From Microbacter margulisiae (GTDB lineage: Bacteria; Bacteroidota; Bacteroidia; Bacteroidales; Paludibacteraceae), in the NCBI RefSeq assembly GCF_014192515.1, contig NZ_JACHYB010000001.1:248001-312000 (forward strand): DNA of 64,000 nucleotides, read 5' to 3'. Below are positions 36,314-43,679 of this stretch, piece after piece (positions within the stretch are counted from its first letter, which is position 1; the number at the start of each line of letters is the position of its first letter). The translations under genes were made by a program, and so were the position numbers. The notes beneath the pieces are model-generated. The model saw nothing but the letters and a program-made list of their open reading frames with translations. It searched no databases and was not told the origin of the DNA.

Positions 36314-37228
36314 ATGAACCTAATTACTAATATTACTCGCAGAAACATTGCTGATGAGCTTATAGCAGCAAAAATTTGGTATAACGGCAGATTAGGTGAA
36401 CCTGATTTCTTAAGTCGCATTTATGATTTAAAGAAGATGCCATCAAGAGATTACCGATATACCAATGCTTACGATGATATTTATCAACATATGGTAATGA
36501 ATAATGATTGGGAATCTGATTGGGTATTTACTGATACAAGATTTAATCTAATGCACTCATCTGATGAGGAATATTTAAAGTTTTTGGTAGAAACTATACA
36601 TCCTGCTGTAAGGGGAGATGACAATCAAGTTCTTCAAATACAAGAAATATATAATAAGCATCTTGAAAATGATGGTTTTGAAATAATTCAAGTCAGCGAG
36701 ATTTCTGGTAAACCTGTATTTGAGGGGCGGCAAAAGATTATAGGCAAATCACATTTGGTGGCAAAGAAAGCGGAGATTAAAAAATATTTGAATACAGAAT
36801 ATGTAAACAATAAAATTAATCTAATGAATGAAGCTGTGTCAAGTGATACTGATTTAGCAATTGGGACAGCTAAAGAATTAATTGAAACTGCATGCAAATC
36901 GATTCTTAAAAAACATGGAAAAGAAAGTGACCCTAACTGGAATTTAGGTAAACTTTTTAAAGAGACTTCTGACATATTAGACTTTAAACCCAAGAAAGCA
37001 ACAAATCCAGATAAGGCTGACACATCTGTAAAACAGATTTTAAAAGGAATAACTACTTTAATAAATGGAGTAGCAGAATTAAGAAATGCTTATGGTTCAG
37101 GACATGGTAAAGAATCTGATTTTCAAATGTTGGAATCAAAATATGCTAAATTGATTGTGGGTACAGTTTCTGAAATTGTAATATTCATTTTGGCGACAGA
37201 TGGAGAAGACACAGAAATAATAAATTAA
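36314..37228 (+). CDS. AbiJ-like abortive infection protein (AbiJ_NTD3 plus Abi_C)
   Basis: The 304-aa protein has an N-terminal region (LGEPDFLSRIYDLKKMPS, ANAYDDIYQH-like segment, NNDWESDWVF, FLVETIHPAVRGD; residues ~25-105) resembling the AbiJ N-terminal domain 3. A C-terminal Abi_C domain spans ~165-280 (AKELIETACKSILKKHG, VKQILKGITTLINGVAELRNAYGSGHG). R257 and H264 form an Rx6H HEPN motif. Such proteins act as phage-triggered RNases in abortive infection. It is the second HEPN-type gene of this operon and is followed 12 bp later by a small acidic protein. Confidence 0.8.
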   Translation: MNLITNITRRNIADELIAAKIWYNGRLGEPDFLSRIYDLKKMPSRDYRYTNAYDDIYQHMVMNNDWESDWVFTDTRFNLMHSSDEEYLKFLVETIHPAVRGDDNQVLQIQEIYNKHLENDGFEIIQVSEISGKPVFEGRQKIIGKSHLVAKKAEIKKYLNTEYVNNKINLMNEAVSSDTDLAIGTAKELIETACKSILKKHGKESDPNWNLGKLFKETSDILDFKPKKATNPDKADTSVKQILKGITTLINGVAELRNAYGSGHGKESDFQMLESKYAKLIVGTVSEIVIFILATDGEDTEIIN

Positions 37229-37240
37229 ACTATAAAACCT

Positions 37241-37606
37241 ATGGACATCAACGAACTTGAAAAAAAGATTAAACAAATTGCTACAGAAAAAAACATCAGA
37301 GAACAAGAAGTAATTAATGGCATTCTTGCAAATCTTGAGTTAGTTTATTCACCAAAAGACCATTCTGAGCAAGACAGAGAGATAATAGATGGGATTAAGC
37401 AAAAGATTTTATCGACATTGCTTAACTGTGATAATCAAAAGAAAATTATTAACCAAGCAACCAAGTATGATGAATTATTCGACCTTGACCGTGTTGAAAT
37501 GAGCTTAATGCAAGATGCTTGGAATGAGTTAGAAGCAGACCGAGATGTGTTTTCATTAGCATTTGAGATAGGATTAACCGATGAAGGAATTAGAAAATAT
37601 AGATAA
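37241..37606 (+). CDS. Small helical acidic protein, third gene of the HEPN operon
   Basis: This 121-aa protein is predicted mostly helical and charged (ELEKKIKQIATEKNIREQEVINGILANLEL; YDELFDLDRVEMSLMQDAWNELEADRDVFSLAFEIGL). No family is recognised. Size, acidity and tight spacing after an Abi_C gene would suit an antitoxin or accessory subunit; this is inference. Its stop is 13 bp before the second attC-like palindrome, so it closes the cassette. Confidence 0.62.
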   Translation: MDINELEKKIKQIATEKNIREQEVINGILANLELVYSPKDHSEQDREIIDGIKQKILSTLLNCDNQKKIINQATKYDELFDLDRVEMSLMQDAWNELEADRDVFSLAFEIGLTDEGIRKYR

Positions 37607-37618
37607 AGTACTACTGGC

Positions 37619-37746
37619 AACATTTTGTATAAGTAAAGGCAGGCGATGTGGTAAATATCAAGGTTTGTAGCCCGTTCAAACTGCGTAGCGGTTTGACAGG
37701 AAAGCGCCACGCAATCAGTCACTACTCATACAATTTTCCGTTATGT
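37619..37746 (+). repeat. attC-like imperfect palindrome, copy 2
   Basis: Left arm AAC-ATTTTGTATAAGTA...GATGTGG pairs with a right arm that reads on the other strand AACGGAAAATTGTATGAGTA...ATTGCGTGG. The right end is GTTATGT, like the GTTATGC of Vibrio repeats. Internal blocks (GTAAATATCAAGGTTTGTAG, TTTGACAGG, CCACGCAATC, CACTACTCATACAATTT) are shared with copy 1. The next gene starts 22 bp later. Confidence 0.6.
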
Positions 37747-37767
37747 GCAAAATAAAAAAAACGCTTC

Positions 37768-38505
37768 GTGGATAAATTATTTTCCATATTGATTAAAAAT
37801 GAAGACAGTTCATATAGTCATAAAGGAACTGGTTTTTTGATTAGTTCTGATGGATTATTTATCAGTGCATGTCATGTATTTAATGGGATTGAAAACCCGT
37901 GTGAAAGATTCTTCTGTGCATTTCCCTCTGATAATGCTAATTTGATTTCAATTATATCTTTGAACTTTGAATATAAAAATACCGAACAACAAAAAGGGTC
38001 AGTTTATAAGGATTTGGCAATAGGGAAAATGGATTACAATTCTGATAATTACTATATTTTAAAACGAAAAAGGCCTTTGATAAATACTATTCAAAAAATA
38101 ACCGGATATGTTTTTGTTGGAACTGAAAATAGATTTCAAATGAATGCCAACGGGACATTAAATTTAATACAAATTCAACCAGATACACTTGAGACCGTGA
38201 TTGTCAATCGTTTTGCGGTGATTTCTAATGATTTAAACGATTATCAGAAAGAAGAATTATCGATTGAAAATAAAAAGAAATACAACAATGTTTTAACTTT
38301 AAGAAATACTGCGCATCATGGTTCAAGCGGTTGTCCAGTGATAAACTCAAATAGCCAAATAATAGGAATGTATTTTGGGGGACCATCAAATCACAGGATT
38401 TGCCATATATTAACGTCTAAATATATCGGAAAGAGAATTAAAAAGTTGACTAATTATAAATTTGACAGGTATCAAGATATAAAAATTTCTGCGCACAATA
38501 CTTAG
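37768..38505 (+). CDS. Trypsin-like serine protease
   Basis: The 245-aa protein has no signal peptide, so it should be cytoplasmic. The catalytic triad is visible: GTGFLISSDGLFISACHVF (His36), VYKDLAIGKMD (Asp82) and HHGSSGCPVINSNSQIIGMYFGG (Ser187 in GSSGCP). It begins at GTG 37768. Intracellular trypsin-like proteases in bacteria often serve as effectors activated by partner proteins in defence systems. Here it stands as a single-gene cassette after an attC-like site. Physiological target unknown. Confidence 0.8.
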   Translation: MDKLFSILIKNEDSSYSHKGTGFLISSDGLFISACHVFNGIENPCERFFCAFPSDNANLISIISLNFEYKNTEQQKGSVYKDLAIGKMDYNSDNYYILKRKRPLINTIQKITGYVFVGTENRFQMNANGTLNLIQIQPDTLETVIVNRFAVISNDLNDYQKEELSIENKKKYNNVLTLRNTAHHGSSGCPVINSNSQIIGMYFGGPSNHRICHILTSKYIGKRIKKLTNYKFDRYQDIKISAHNT

Positions 38506-38539
38506 GCTTCCTGCGGTCGGGACGACCCAGCAAGGAAGC
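38506..38539 (+). terminator. Strong hairpin directly after the protease stop codon
   Basis: GCTTCCT pairs with AGGAAGC and an inner GGTCG with CGACC around loop GGA, beginning one base after the TAG. No T run follows. It may terminate transcription or be part of a degenerate cassette boundary. Confidence 0.45.
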
Positions 38540-38708
38540 GTAGGGTTGAACCGTATTCCCGATAAGGAAAGTTTGTTCAACGAGGGTGGAGAAGAAAAGC
38601 ATTTATAGAGAAAGCGACCCGTTTTAGTGGGGTATCACAAAGCAGATAGGATAAACAGGCGGATGAAGACAGATGATTTAAGCAAGAATATTACCTGAGC
38701 TCCTGCTG
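38540..38708. other. Unassigned spacer after protease cassette
   Basis: No coding content is seen. The segment GCGTAGGGTTGAACCGT (38537-38553) resembles the centre of the partial attC-like site near 42558 (GCGTAGGTTTGTAACCCGT). This suggests another degenerate boundary element. Nothing else is recognised. Confidence 0.35.
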
Positions 38709-38729
38709 CCGCAGATTTATAATCTGTGG
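38709..38729 (+). repeat. REP-like hairpin a
   Basis: CCGCAGATT-tat-AATCTGTGG forms a 9-bp stem with one G-T pair. It is one of four degenerate copies of a motif of the type gtTGaCrCrAATTTrTAaTCyrwG in this region, and precedes the RAYT relic. Confidence 0.55.
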
Positions 38730-38763
38730 TTTGGTCTGCAAGAGCAATAGAAACATATATAAT

Positions 38764-38868
38764 ATGAGTAGAAATTATAAGTTTCTCAATCCGGAAGGAG
38801 TATATTTTGTAAGTTGAGCTGTTCTTGCATGGGTAGATGTTTTTACAAGAAATGAATATAAAGACATC
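38764..38868 (+). pseudogene. Relic of a REP-associated tyrosine transposase (RAYT)
   Basis: The ATG at 38764 reads MSRNYKFLNPEGVYFVS, a stop, then AVLAWVDVFTRNEYKDI. This is the conserved N-terminus of Y1-type RAYT transposases (normally ~180 aa, with YKFLNPEG, then WIDVFTRNEY). Only ~35 codons remain, with an internal TGA. The sequence runs directly into a REP-like motif, as if the rest was deleted between the start and the REP end. HUH catalytic residues are absent. Confidence 0.78.
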
Positions 38869-38871
38869 CCC

Positions 38872-38898
38872 CGCTGGCGCAAATTTGTAATTTGAGTC
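38872..38898 (+). repeat. REP-like motif b, fused to the RAYT relic
   Basis: CGCTGGCGCAAATTTGTAAT followed by TTGAG; CAAATT-tgt-AATTTG forms a short stem. Same family as motifs a, c and d. Confidence 0.5.
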
Positions 38899-39323
38899 AA
38901 AAGAGGATGCTAAAGGATGATTTTATCAGCGGAATAAAGATGTTGGGGGCAAGTTTACAAAAACACTTATGCGACATATAATCGTCATATTAGGAATATT
39001 TTATTGCAATTTGGCTTTTGGACAAGTTGATGAACCCTTAATTAGGAAAAAAGTATTAGAAAGTAACATTGTTGATAGTGTTTTTGTATTTGGAAAATGG
39101 ACTGAAAAAAAAGGAGATGAAGCTCATATTAAATATCTGGGACAAGTTCTTGCAGACAATGGTGAAAAGTATAAGGTTATGACTTGTCCATGCCTGAATA
39201 TCGTTGACCGTTTTGTTACCTATTTTTTTCATCTATACTTTCAGAACAAAATGATGATAATGCAACTATTGTTGATAATGGGCAATAACTTTTAGCGAAG
39301 CGTCAAGAAAGTTATTCTCGTTA

Positions 39324-40193
39324 TCAACAATTTGACTCCTTAGAGTCAGTGTTTACATGTTCAGTATAATTAGCCATACAAAAATATTCATTTTCGAACT
39401 GCTTTGGACTTTTTCGTTGTAACTTACTATGCGGTTTTTGGGTATTGTAAAGAAACACACTTCGGTCAACCTCTATCTGTAATTGTTCGAAAGAATTGAT
39501 AACTCTATGAATTAGATAGTTGTTTTTAATAATGCCGTTAATGCGTTCAGCTTTTCCATTCTCCCAGGGATATTGACACATACTGTTTCTGATTTTGTAT
39601 TTTTCAGTCAGTTTCAGGAAATCTTTATCATAATACTGCCCACCTCCGTCAGAATGAAAAATAAGCGCATGAATACATATATTCAAATCCATGCGGGATT
39701 TGATTGCTTTTTGTAAAGCAGGCAAAGTAGTTTGTTCGGTCTTTAATCGTTGTGAAATGGCATGACCCACAATTACTCTGGAGAAAGCGTCCATGATAAA
39801 GGTTATGTAATAAAACTTTCCGTTGAGATCAAAGTAAGTAATATCACTTTGCCAAACCTGATTGGGTTTATTAATAACCAATCCGATCAGCAGATTATCA
39901 AACCGGATTACACCCGAACTATCGGTGGTTTTTCGCAAGTTATGTGTGCGCTCCACCATTAAGCCGGATTCCTTACAAAGTATTTCAAAACGATCCCTGC
40001 CCATATCAATGGGAGCTATTTTGAAATACATATCGCGTAATCCCATCGTAGGATGATCCTCACGGACACGATATACTAACATTAGAATTTGTTCTTCAAT
40101 AGAGCGTTCTTGCAGGTATCTGTCCATGCGCTGATGAAAAGCCTGTTTGCTTACTCCGATACTTTGATAGAGTTTGTTTAAGCTGTAAGCCAT
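39324..40193 (-). CDS. IS3-family transposase OrfB (DDE catalytic subunit)
   Basis: The ~289-aa protein has an HTH_21-like N-terminal region (DRYLQERSIEEQILMLVYRVREDHPTMGLRDMYFKI). The rve integrase core follows: WQSDITYFDLNGKFYYI (first Asp), IFHSDGGGQY (second Asp) and YPWENGKAERINGIIKN (Glu). These are the DDE residues of IS3 OrfB. The ATG at 40193 overlaps the OrfA stop by one base (GTGATGG), so OrfB may be made by reinitiation in addition to frameshifting. Confidence 0.92.
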   Translation of the reverse strand: MAYSLNKLYQSIGVSKQAFHQRMDRYLQERSIEEQILMLVYRVREDHPTMGLRDMYFKIAPIDMGRDRFEILCKESGLMVERTHNLRKTTDSSGVIRFDNLLIGLVINKPNQVWQSDITYFDLNGKFYYITFIMDAFSRVIVGHAISQRLKTEQTTLPALQKAIKSRMDLNICIHALIFHSDGGGQYYDKDFLKLTEKYKIRNSMCQYPWENGKAERINGIIKNNYLIHRVINSFEQLQIEVDRSVFLYNTQKPHSKLQRKSPKQFENEYFCMANYTEHVNTDSKESNC

Positions 40194-40606
40194 CACTTTC
40201 CGGTTTGCCCAGAAGTACTGGATGGTGTGGAAAAGAATTTTTTTTTAATATCCACTCCATAGGTTTCTTCTGCTAACTCTATCATCTTATCCTGAAAATC
40301 AATGAGTATTTGCTTTTGACCAATGATGCGTTCAAGTTCAGATATCCGTTTCTTGAGTTCAATAAGTTGACGGGTGTCACTCTGGGTTTCGACAATCATA
40401 CGTTCTCCTTTGTCCTTTTTCATGCTGCCAAATTTATCTATCCAAAGATAGACATTTTTATAAGCAACCTGATACTGAGAACAAATCTCTGATACTTTGG
40501 TTTGTCCCGTTTCAATTTCCCGAACTTTTTGAATCTTGAAATTGTCACTGAATTTACGCCGACGACGTTCGGCTGTACTCATTTTTAATTGATCTGGTCG
40601 TGCCAT
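40193..40606 (-). CDS. IS3-family OrfA (helix-turn-helix protein)
   Basis: The 137-aa protein has an HTH region (KFSDNFKIQKVREIETGQTKVSEICSQYQVAYKNVYLWIDKFG) and a leucine-zipper-like helix (RQLIELKKRISELERIIGQKQILIDFQ). This is the usual layout of IS3 OrfA, which binds the inverted repeats and multimerises. It begins 63 bp inside the right end of the element. Confidence 0.9.
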   Translation of the reverse strand: MARPDQLKMSTAERRRRKFSDNFKIQKVREIETGQTKVSEICSQYQVAYKNVYLWIDKFGSMKKDKGERMIVETQSDTRQLIELKKRISELERIIGQKQILIDFQDKMIELAEETYGVDIKKKFFSTPSSTSGQTGK

Positions 40607-40946
40607 GTTGTTTCACTTTTTAGTTGTTTTTGTTACTCTAAAGTGGTCAACTTATTTCAGGCATGGACAACTTCTGTATTGCTTTGGGGACCCGCAAAGC
40701 ATGCCACAAATAGAATTCTAATTTATAATGCTAAAAATCAATATTTAGGAAACTACTATGTATATGATATTGATGAATTACCTACTAGACTTGAAAATGG
40801 AATTTTGATATTTAAGAACAAGGCAGAGTGTGATAAGTCGATTAAAACAAGAATTGATTTGAAACATGGAATTCCTAAACAGATTTTTATCAGATGCAAT
40901 GGTAAAAGCGGAGATTTGTATAATTTCGAAAATGAATAACAATTAC

Positions 40947-40972
40947 GTTGACGCAAATTTGTAATCCGAGCC
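40947..40972 (+). repeat. REP-like motif c
   Basis: GTTGACGCAAATTTGTAATC followed by CGAGCC, 8 bp after the stop of the split gene. Same family as motifs a, b and d. Confidence 0.5.
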
Positions 40973-41014
40973 AATAACATTACAGAAAAAGAATGGCCTC
41001 TGCTCCCGCGCGAT

Positions 41015-42465
41015 CAATGTCATTAAGTTAGCGATATAATTATCTGATTATCAACAATAAACGCTTGTGTATATGAGTTATTTTTCGTATATTTGTTTCA
41101 TAATCAAATAGTTATTATCATGAAAAAAAACGCCGGAAAGTATATTGGAACTGATAAGGAAAAGAGTATTTTCGCAGGAAATAGTTTTAAAGTTCAGAAT
41201 GTTAGAGACAGATTTTACAAGAAACAGGAAGCAATCATTTCACAGCACCATTGTCTTTATGATAAATTTTCTCACGAAAAGTCTTTCGGTTGAGATAGCT
41301 AACTTTATTAGTTTCATAAAGTACAATATGCCTGGTGCTTCGATAAATGGTATTACAAAAAGTGCTTTTGTACAGTATCGTAAAAAGATAAAGCCCGAAG
41401 TATTTAAGTCACTTTCAGATAGTTTGATTGAGGAGTTTTATACAGACAATGATGCATCTATAAAGCTCTGGAATGGATTTAGGTTGTTGGCTATTGATGG
41501 GTCAAGATTGGTTTTGCCCGATACTCAGGAGTTGGAAAGCATTTATGGTAAGACCAGAAATCAATCTGAAACCGGGGTGGTACAGGCCAGAATATCGGTA
41601 TTGTACGATGTTTTGAATCGGTTTGTCCTGGATGGTGTTTTAGCTCCACTGTCAACTGGGGAGAGTGTTTTGGCGTTGAATCATTTGGTTTTTGCAAAAG
41701 CTAACGACTTGATTATTTACGATAGAGGTTATCCTTCTTTCAATTTGATTTATGAGCATTTTGAAAAAGGAGTAGATTTTCTCATTCGGGTTAAAGCTGA
41801 TTTCAGTAACCTTACTCGTGAATTTTACCAGAGTGGACTACCGTCAGCTATTGCTCGAATGCAACCTGGAAAGAACATAAAACTTTCAGATAAGCCGTAT
41901 TCGAAAAATACATTCAAAGATGTCCGGCTGGTTCGGGTTGAACTACCTGATGGAGAAGCAGAAATACTGATAACCTCTTTGTTTGACACACAAAAATATC
42001 CAAACTTTCTATTTAAAGAACTGTATTTTTTAAGATGGGGAATCGAAACGTTTTACGATGAATTGAAGAACAAAATAAAAATTGAGCATTTTTCAGGCTA
42101 TTCAGAGCATTGTATATTGCAGGATTTTTATGCAGCCTTATTTGTATCAAACGTTCAGAGTTTAATCGTTGGAGAAATAAACGATGAATTAGCCAAAGAA
42201 TCAACCAAATATCAATATCAATACAAAGTCAATAGCAATTTATCATACGGCTTTCTCAAAGACAGGATAATTTTATTGTTTTTCTCGGACAAAGACATGA
42301 CTGAAATAGTATCAGAACTCAAATCGTTGTTTAAAAAACACACGATACCAATACGACCAAATAGAAGATTTGAGAGAGATACTGACAAATACAGAAAAAG
42401 AGGTAAACCGAAGTTGCTGAAAAACAATAAAAATACTTTCTGATGGCCTTAACTTAATGACATTG
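41015..42465 (+). mobile_element. IS4-family insertion sequence (1451 bp) with 10-bp target duplication
   Basis: Ends CAATGTCATTAAGTTA (41015-41030) and its inverted copy (42450-42465) bracket one transposase gene. CCCGCGCGAT occurs directly outside both ends (41005-41014 and 42466-42475), a 10-bp duplication as expected for IS4. The rejoined target is itself a hairpin (CCCGCGCGAT-tccc-ATCGCGTGGG), so the element entered one arm of a palindrome. Confidence 0.92.
41145..42443 (+). CDS. IS4-family DDE transposase
   Basis: The ~430-aa protein has the IS4 N-terminal region (MLETDFTRNRKQSF...TKSLSVEIANF), the first catalytic Asp in LLAIDGSRLVLPD, the second in DLIIYDRGYPSFN, and the YREK signature YFLRWGIETFYDELK. 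The frame is open from TTG 41145; the first in-frame ATG is 41199. A natural-looking ATG at 41120 (MKKNAGKYIG) is in another frame, with an A-run of eight bases after it. The N-terminus may therefore be frameshifted or use slippage. Confidence 0.88.
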   Translation: MELIRKRVFSQEIVLKFRMLETDFTRNRKQSFHSTIVFMINFLTKSLSVEIANFISFIKYNMPGASINGITKSAFVQYRKKIKPEVFKSLSDSLIEEFYTDNDASIKLWNGFRLLAIDGSRLVLPDTQELESIYGKTRNQSETGVVQARISVLYDVLNRFVLDGVLAPLSTGESVLALNHLVFAKANDLIIYDRGYPSFNLIYEHFEKGVDFLIRVKADFSNLTREFYQSGLPSAIARMQPGKNIKLSDKPYSKNTFKDVRLVRVELPDGEAEILITSLFDTQKYPNFLFKELYFLRWGIETFYDELKNKIKIEHFSGYSEHCILQDFYAALFVSNVQSLIVGEINDELAKESTKYQYQYKVNSNLSYGFLKDRIILLFFSDKDMTEIVSELKSLFKKHTIPIRPNRRFERDTDKYRKRGKPKLLKNNKNTF

Positions 42466-42550
42466 CCCGCGCGATTCCCATCGCGTGGGAAGTAGAAAAA
42501 GGGATAAGATTATAAGTAGAATAGATTGGTTTGCCACACGAAAGGATTCG

Positions 42551-42647
42551 TGCGGCAGCGTAGGTTTGTAACCCGTTTCAGCTTTTCGTATACCTTGATA
42601 AGAAATCACCCGCAATTCCTTGCTTATTATACCATCAGACGTTAGCT
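42551..42647 (+). repeat. Partial attC-like element (right half)
   Basis: GCGTAGGTTTGTAACCCGTT, then ATACCTTGATAAG, ACCCGCAATTCC, TATTATACCA and the terminal GTTAGCT resemble the centre and right arm of the sites at 35379 and 37619. No complementary left arm is visible, probably lost when REP and IS sequences entered upstream. The next gene starts 10 bp after GTTAGCT. Confidence 0.42.
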
Positions 42648-42656
42648 ATCAATGTT

Positions 42657-43499
42657 ATGACAGTATTAAAAACATTCACAATATTATTTCTAATTATATT
42701 GGCAACCAATAATTTGGTAGCTGGGAAATCCCTTGTCTCTATACATACCAAAATAGTATCGAAAAGTCAAAGCAATAGTGGAAATAAGATTTATAGAAGT
42801 GAGCCTGATCAAAAACTATCAGAAAAAAGTCTTAAAGAACAACATCAATGCAATCAGGGCAGTATCAATTTTATTAAGACATTGCAATCAGCACTAAAAA
42901 TTGCTGATAATGAAAAAGATAAAGATAGCTTTGTTTTGCACTCAGATACATTAGATATTCGGTGTGGTCATATCTTCTCTCCGTCTTTTGAATATTTAAT
43001 TGTTAAAATCAAGTTGCCGTATATGGTCAGTGTCCAAATTTACAAATTACATGACAATAACTTTGTGAAAGTTTGTTCAAAAGACATGAATCCACTCGCA
43101 TACGTCAATGATACTATTGAAGATGTAAATGGAGATGGGAAGCTTGATTTTTTGTTTCACTGGTATCCCATTTCAGGATGCTGTTTGAGAGATATTTATG
43201 ATGTTTATCTACAAAAACCAAATGGGGACTTTACAAAACAAATAGAGTTTATCAATCCAAACTTTTCATCTAAAGAAAAAATCATAAGAGGACTTTGTTA
43301 TGGTTATGGAGCACCACTTTACAAATACCGCTGGGATGGCTACAAAGTGGACACTATTGAATATATTTATTTGCCTAATAATACCAATGATCATCATTTT
43401 ATCAGAAAGAAACATGAAGATGAAAAAGAAAAGGGAGTAATTATCATGCAACTACCCAAAGAATACAAAAAAATTGGATATGGGAATATCAATTATTAA
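42657..43499 (+). CDS. Exported hypothetical protein with EF-hand-like loop
   Basis: The 280-aa protein has an N-terminal signal (TFTILFLIILATNNLVAGK). A DVNGDGKLDFLFHW segment (around residue 158) looks like a calcium-binding dockerin/FG-GAP loop, and two adjacent cysteines follow (ISGCCLRDIYD). The C-terminal part contains GYGAPLYKYRWDGYKVDTIEY. I do not recognise a specific family; similar periplasmic proteins of unknown function are common. It begins just after a partial attC-like site, in line with a single-gene cassette. Confidence 0.65.
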   Translation: MTVLKTFTILFLIILATNNLVAGKSLVSIHTKIVSKSQSNSGNKIYRSEPDQKLSEKSLKEQHQCNQGSINFIKTLQSALKIADNEKDKDSFVLHSDTLDIRCGHIFSPSFEYLIVKIKLPYMVSVQIYKLHDNNFVKVCSKDMNPLAYVNDTIEDVNGDGKLDFLFHWYPISGCCLRDIYDVYLQKPNGDFTKQIEFINPNFSSKEKIIRGLCYGYGAPLYKYRWDGYKVDTIEYIYLPNNTNDHHFIRKKHEDEKEKGVIIMQLPKEYKKIGYGNINY

Positions 43500-43521
43500 G
43501 TTTCCCGTGATCGGTTCAACT

Positions 43522-43551
43522 CCACGTTGACACGAATTTATAGTCTATGCC
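43522..43551 (+). repeat. REP-like motif d
   Basis: CCACGTTGACACGAATTTAT followed by AGTCTATGCC, 22 bp after the stop of the preceding gene. Same family as motifs a-c. GTTATGC at 43581-43587 nearby could be a lone cassette core box. Confidence 0.45.
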
Positions 43552-43679
43552 AAAACATCATAATGTTATGAACCGGAATTGTTATGCCGTACATATTGTC
43601 TGAACCGAAATTCAGCAGATGAAGCAGAAAAACAGGGAACAGGGCAAGACTAACAACGAACGTAAAACAATAAGGCGAT

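Larger units (their letters stand above)
39185..40669 (-). mobile_element. IS3-family insertion sequence, complete (1485 bp)
   Basis: The ends are inverted repeats: TGTCCATGCCTGAA...GTTGACC at 39185 and, on the opposite strand, TGTCCATGCCTGAA...GTTGACC ending at 40669. ACT flanks both sides (39182-39184 and 40670-40672), a 3-bp target duplication typical of IS3 elements. Two minus-strand frames encode the transposase. Both ends and genes look intact, so the element may be active. Confidence 0.9.
38969..40939 (+). pseudogene. Secreted-protein gene split by an IS3 element
   Basis: The left part, 38969-39184, encodes a signal peptide (MRHIIVILGIFYCNLAFGQ) and about 53 more residues up to YKVMT. 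The right part, 40673-40939, continues in the same frame from SVLLWGPAKHATNRI to GDLYNFENE. Removing 39185-40669 and one copy of the 3-bp ACT duplication restores one uninterrupted frame of about 161 codons. The intact protein would be a small exported protein of unknown family, ending in a CNGKSGDLYNFENE tail. The restored frame has no other lesion, so the insertion is recent. Confidence 0.85.

Noticed and set aside
38969..39295. Independent 108-aa secreted protein
   Set aside because: The last ~36 codons are IS3 left-end sequence; the real gene continues at 40673.
40589..40939. Independent 116-aa gene
   Set aside because: Its first ~28 codons lie inside the IS3 right end; the rest is the in-frame 3-prime half of the interrupted gene at 38969.
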